From contig JAGVLZ010000249.1 of the NCBI GenBank assembly GCA_020054055.1, forward strand, positions 1 through 13,960: a DNA stretch of 13,960 nucleotides, in the 5' to 3' direction. Made by a program: the position numbers and the translations under genes. Positions 13,775 to 13,960 of the stretch are shown here, piece by piece. Below the pieces are notes generated by a model that worked only from the letters and a program-made list of their open reading frames with translations, did no database searches and was not told the DNA's origin. Every line of letters starts with the position of its first letter. Position 1 is the first letter of the stretch. The stretch is from Phycisphaerales bacterium (lineage in GTDB: Bacteria > Planctomycetota > Phycisphaerae > Phycisphaerales > UBA1924).

Positions 13775-13960
13775 AGTGGGGTGCGTGGGCTTCCTGGCGC
13801 ATCGCTCCGGGTACAGCGTACCTCAGGGTCCGGTTCGGAGTCGGGAAAAAGTCGGCAGAGGATCGGAGATTCCGCGCGGGAAGATGGGCAACCGAGTCAG
13901 GCTTCGATCGGGGTCGATTGGTGCGGCGCTTTGTCGCGAGCGGCTTGTGCTTGGTGGCCG

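Noticed and set aside
1..13960. CRISPR array, tRNA, rRNA or transposase
   Set aside because: I saw no spaced direct repeats, cloverleaf, rRNA core motif or transposase-like protein on either strand.

Overview
The window is GC-rich, with genes packed on both strands. It most likely comes from a planctomycete of the Phycisphaerae type. The evidence is two secreted proteins ending in paired dockerin-like calcium loops (GDADGNG..NFADIT..LANF and GDADGSG..DFGDIT..LANWG), the strong C-ending codon preference of several genes, and the mixed gene content. No rRNA, tRNA or CRISPR is visible, so the taxonomic call is an inference.

Left part, + strand (2-2776): two permease genes of a CUT1-type carbohydrate ABC importer. 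The first is cut by the window edge. They are separated by an unusual 127-nt gap holding a nested set of GC-rich hairpins. A compact toxin-antitoxin pair follows (UPF0175 antitoxin, DUF3368 PIN-domain toxin) with a 4-nt ATGA overlap. A gene-poor 313-nt stretch leads to a 716-residue secreted protein with EF-hand/dockerin-like calcium loops at its C-terminus (3090-5240). A 14-bp perfect-stem bidirectional terminator closes it off against the convergent genes on the other strand.

Middle part, - strand (12.0 kb down to 5.3 kb): a succinate dehydrogenase locus in the order sdhC - ATPase - sdhA - VOC protein - DUF3800 protein - sdhB. All three Sdh subunits resemble the actinobacterial Sdh1 type, whose five-helix SdhC differs from classical SdhC/SdhD. 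Both junctions that would normally be tight (C/A and A/B) are interrupted. Between sdhC and sdhA sits an OLD-like ATPase with a C-terminal TOPRIM-type nuclease domain. Between sdhA and sdhB sit a VOC (glyoxalase-fold) gene and a DUF3800 gene. The ATPase segment is bounded by a 6-bp direct repeat, TGATGA on the coding strand. Removing the segment with one repeat copy would rebuild a TGATG stop/start overlap joining sdhC directly to sdhA. This is the most striking observation here: a precise acquisition of a defence-type gene inside a core respiratory operon, in an arrangement that keeps it co-transcribed.

Right part, - strand (12088-13764): a second secreted protein. It has eight copies of a roughly 55-63-residue repeat that looks like propeller blades, followed by a two-loop dockerin-like tail.

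How the parts work together: the ABC importer takes up sugars or oligosaccharides, Sdh feeds electrons from succinate to quinone, and the secreted dockerin-tailed proteins are probably surface or extracellular. The toxin-antitoxin pair, the OLD-like ATPase and the DUF3800 protein form the accessory or defence-like layer.
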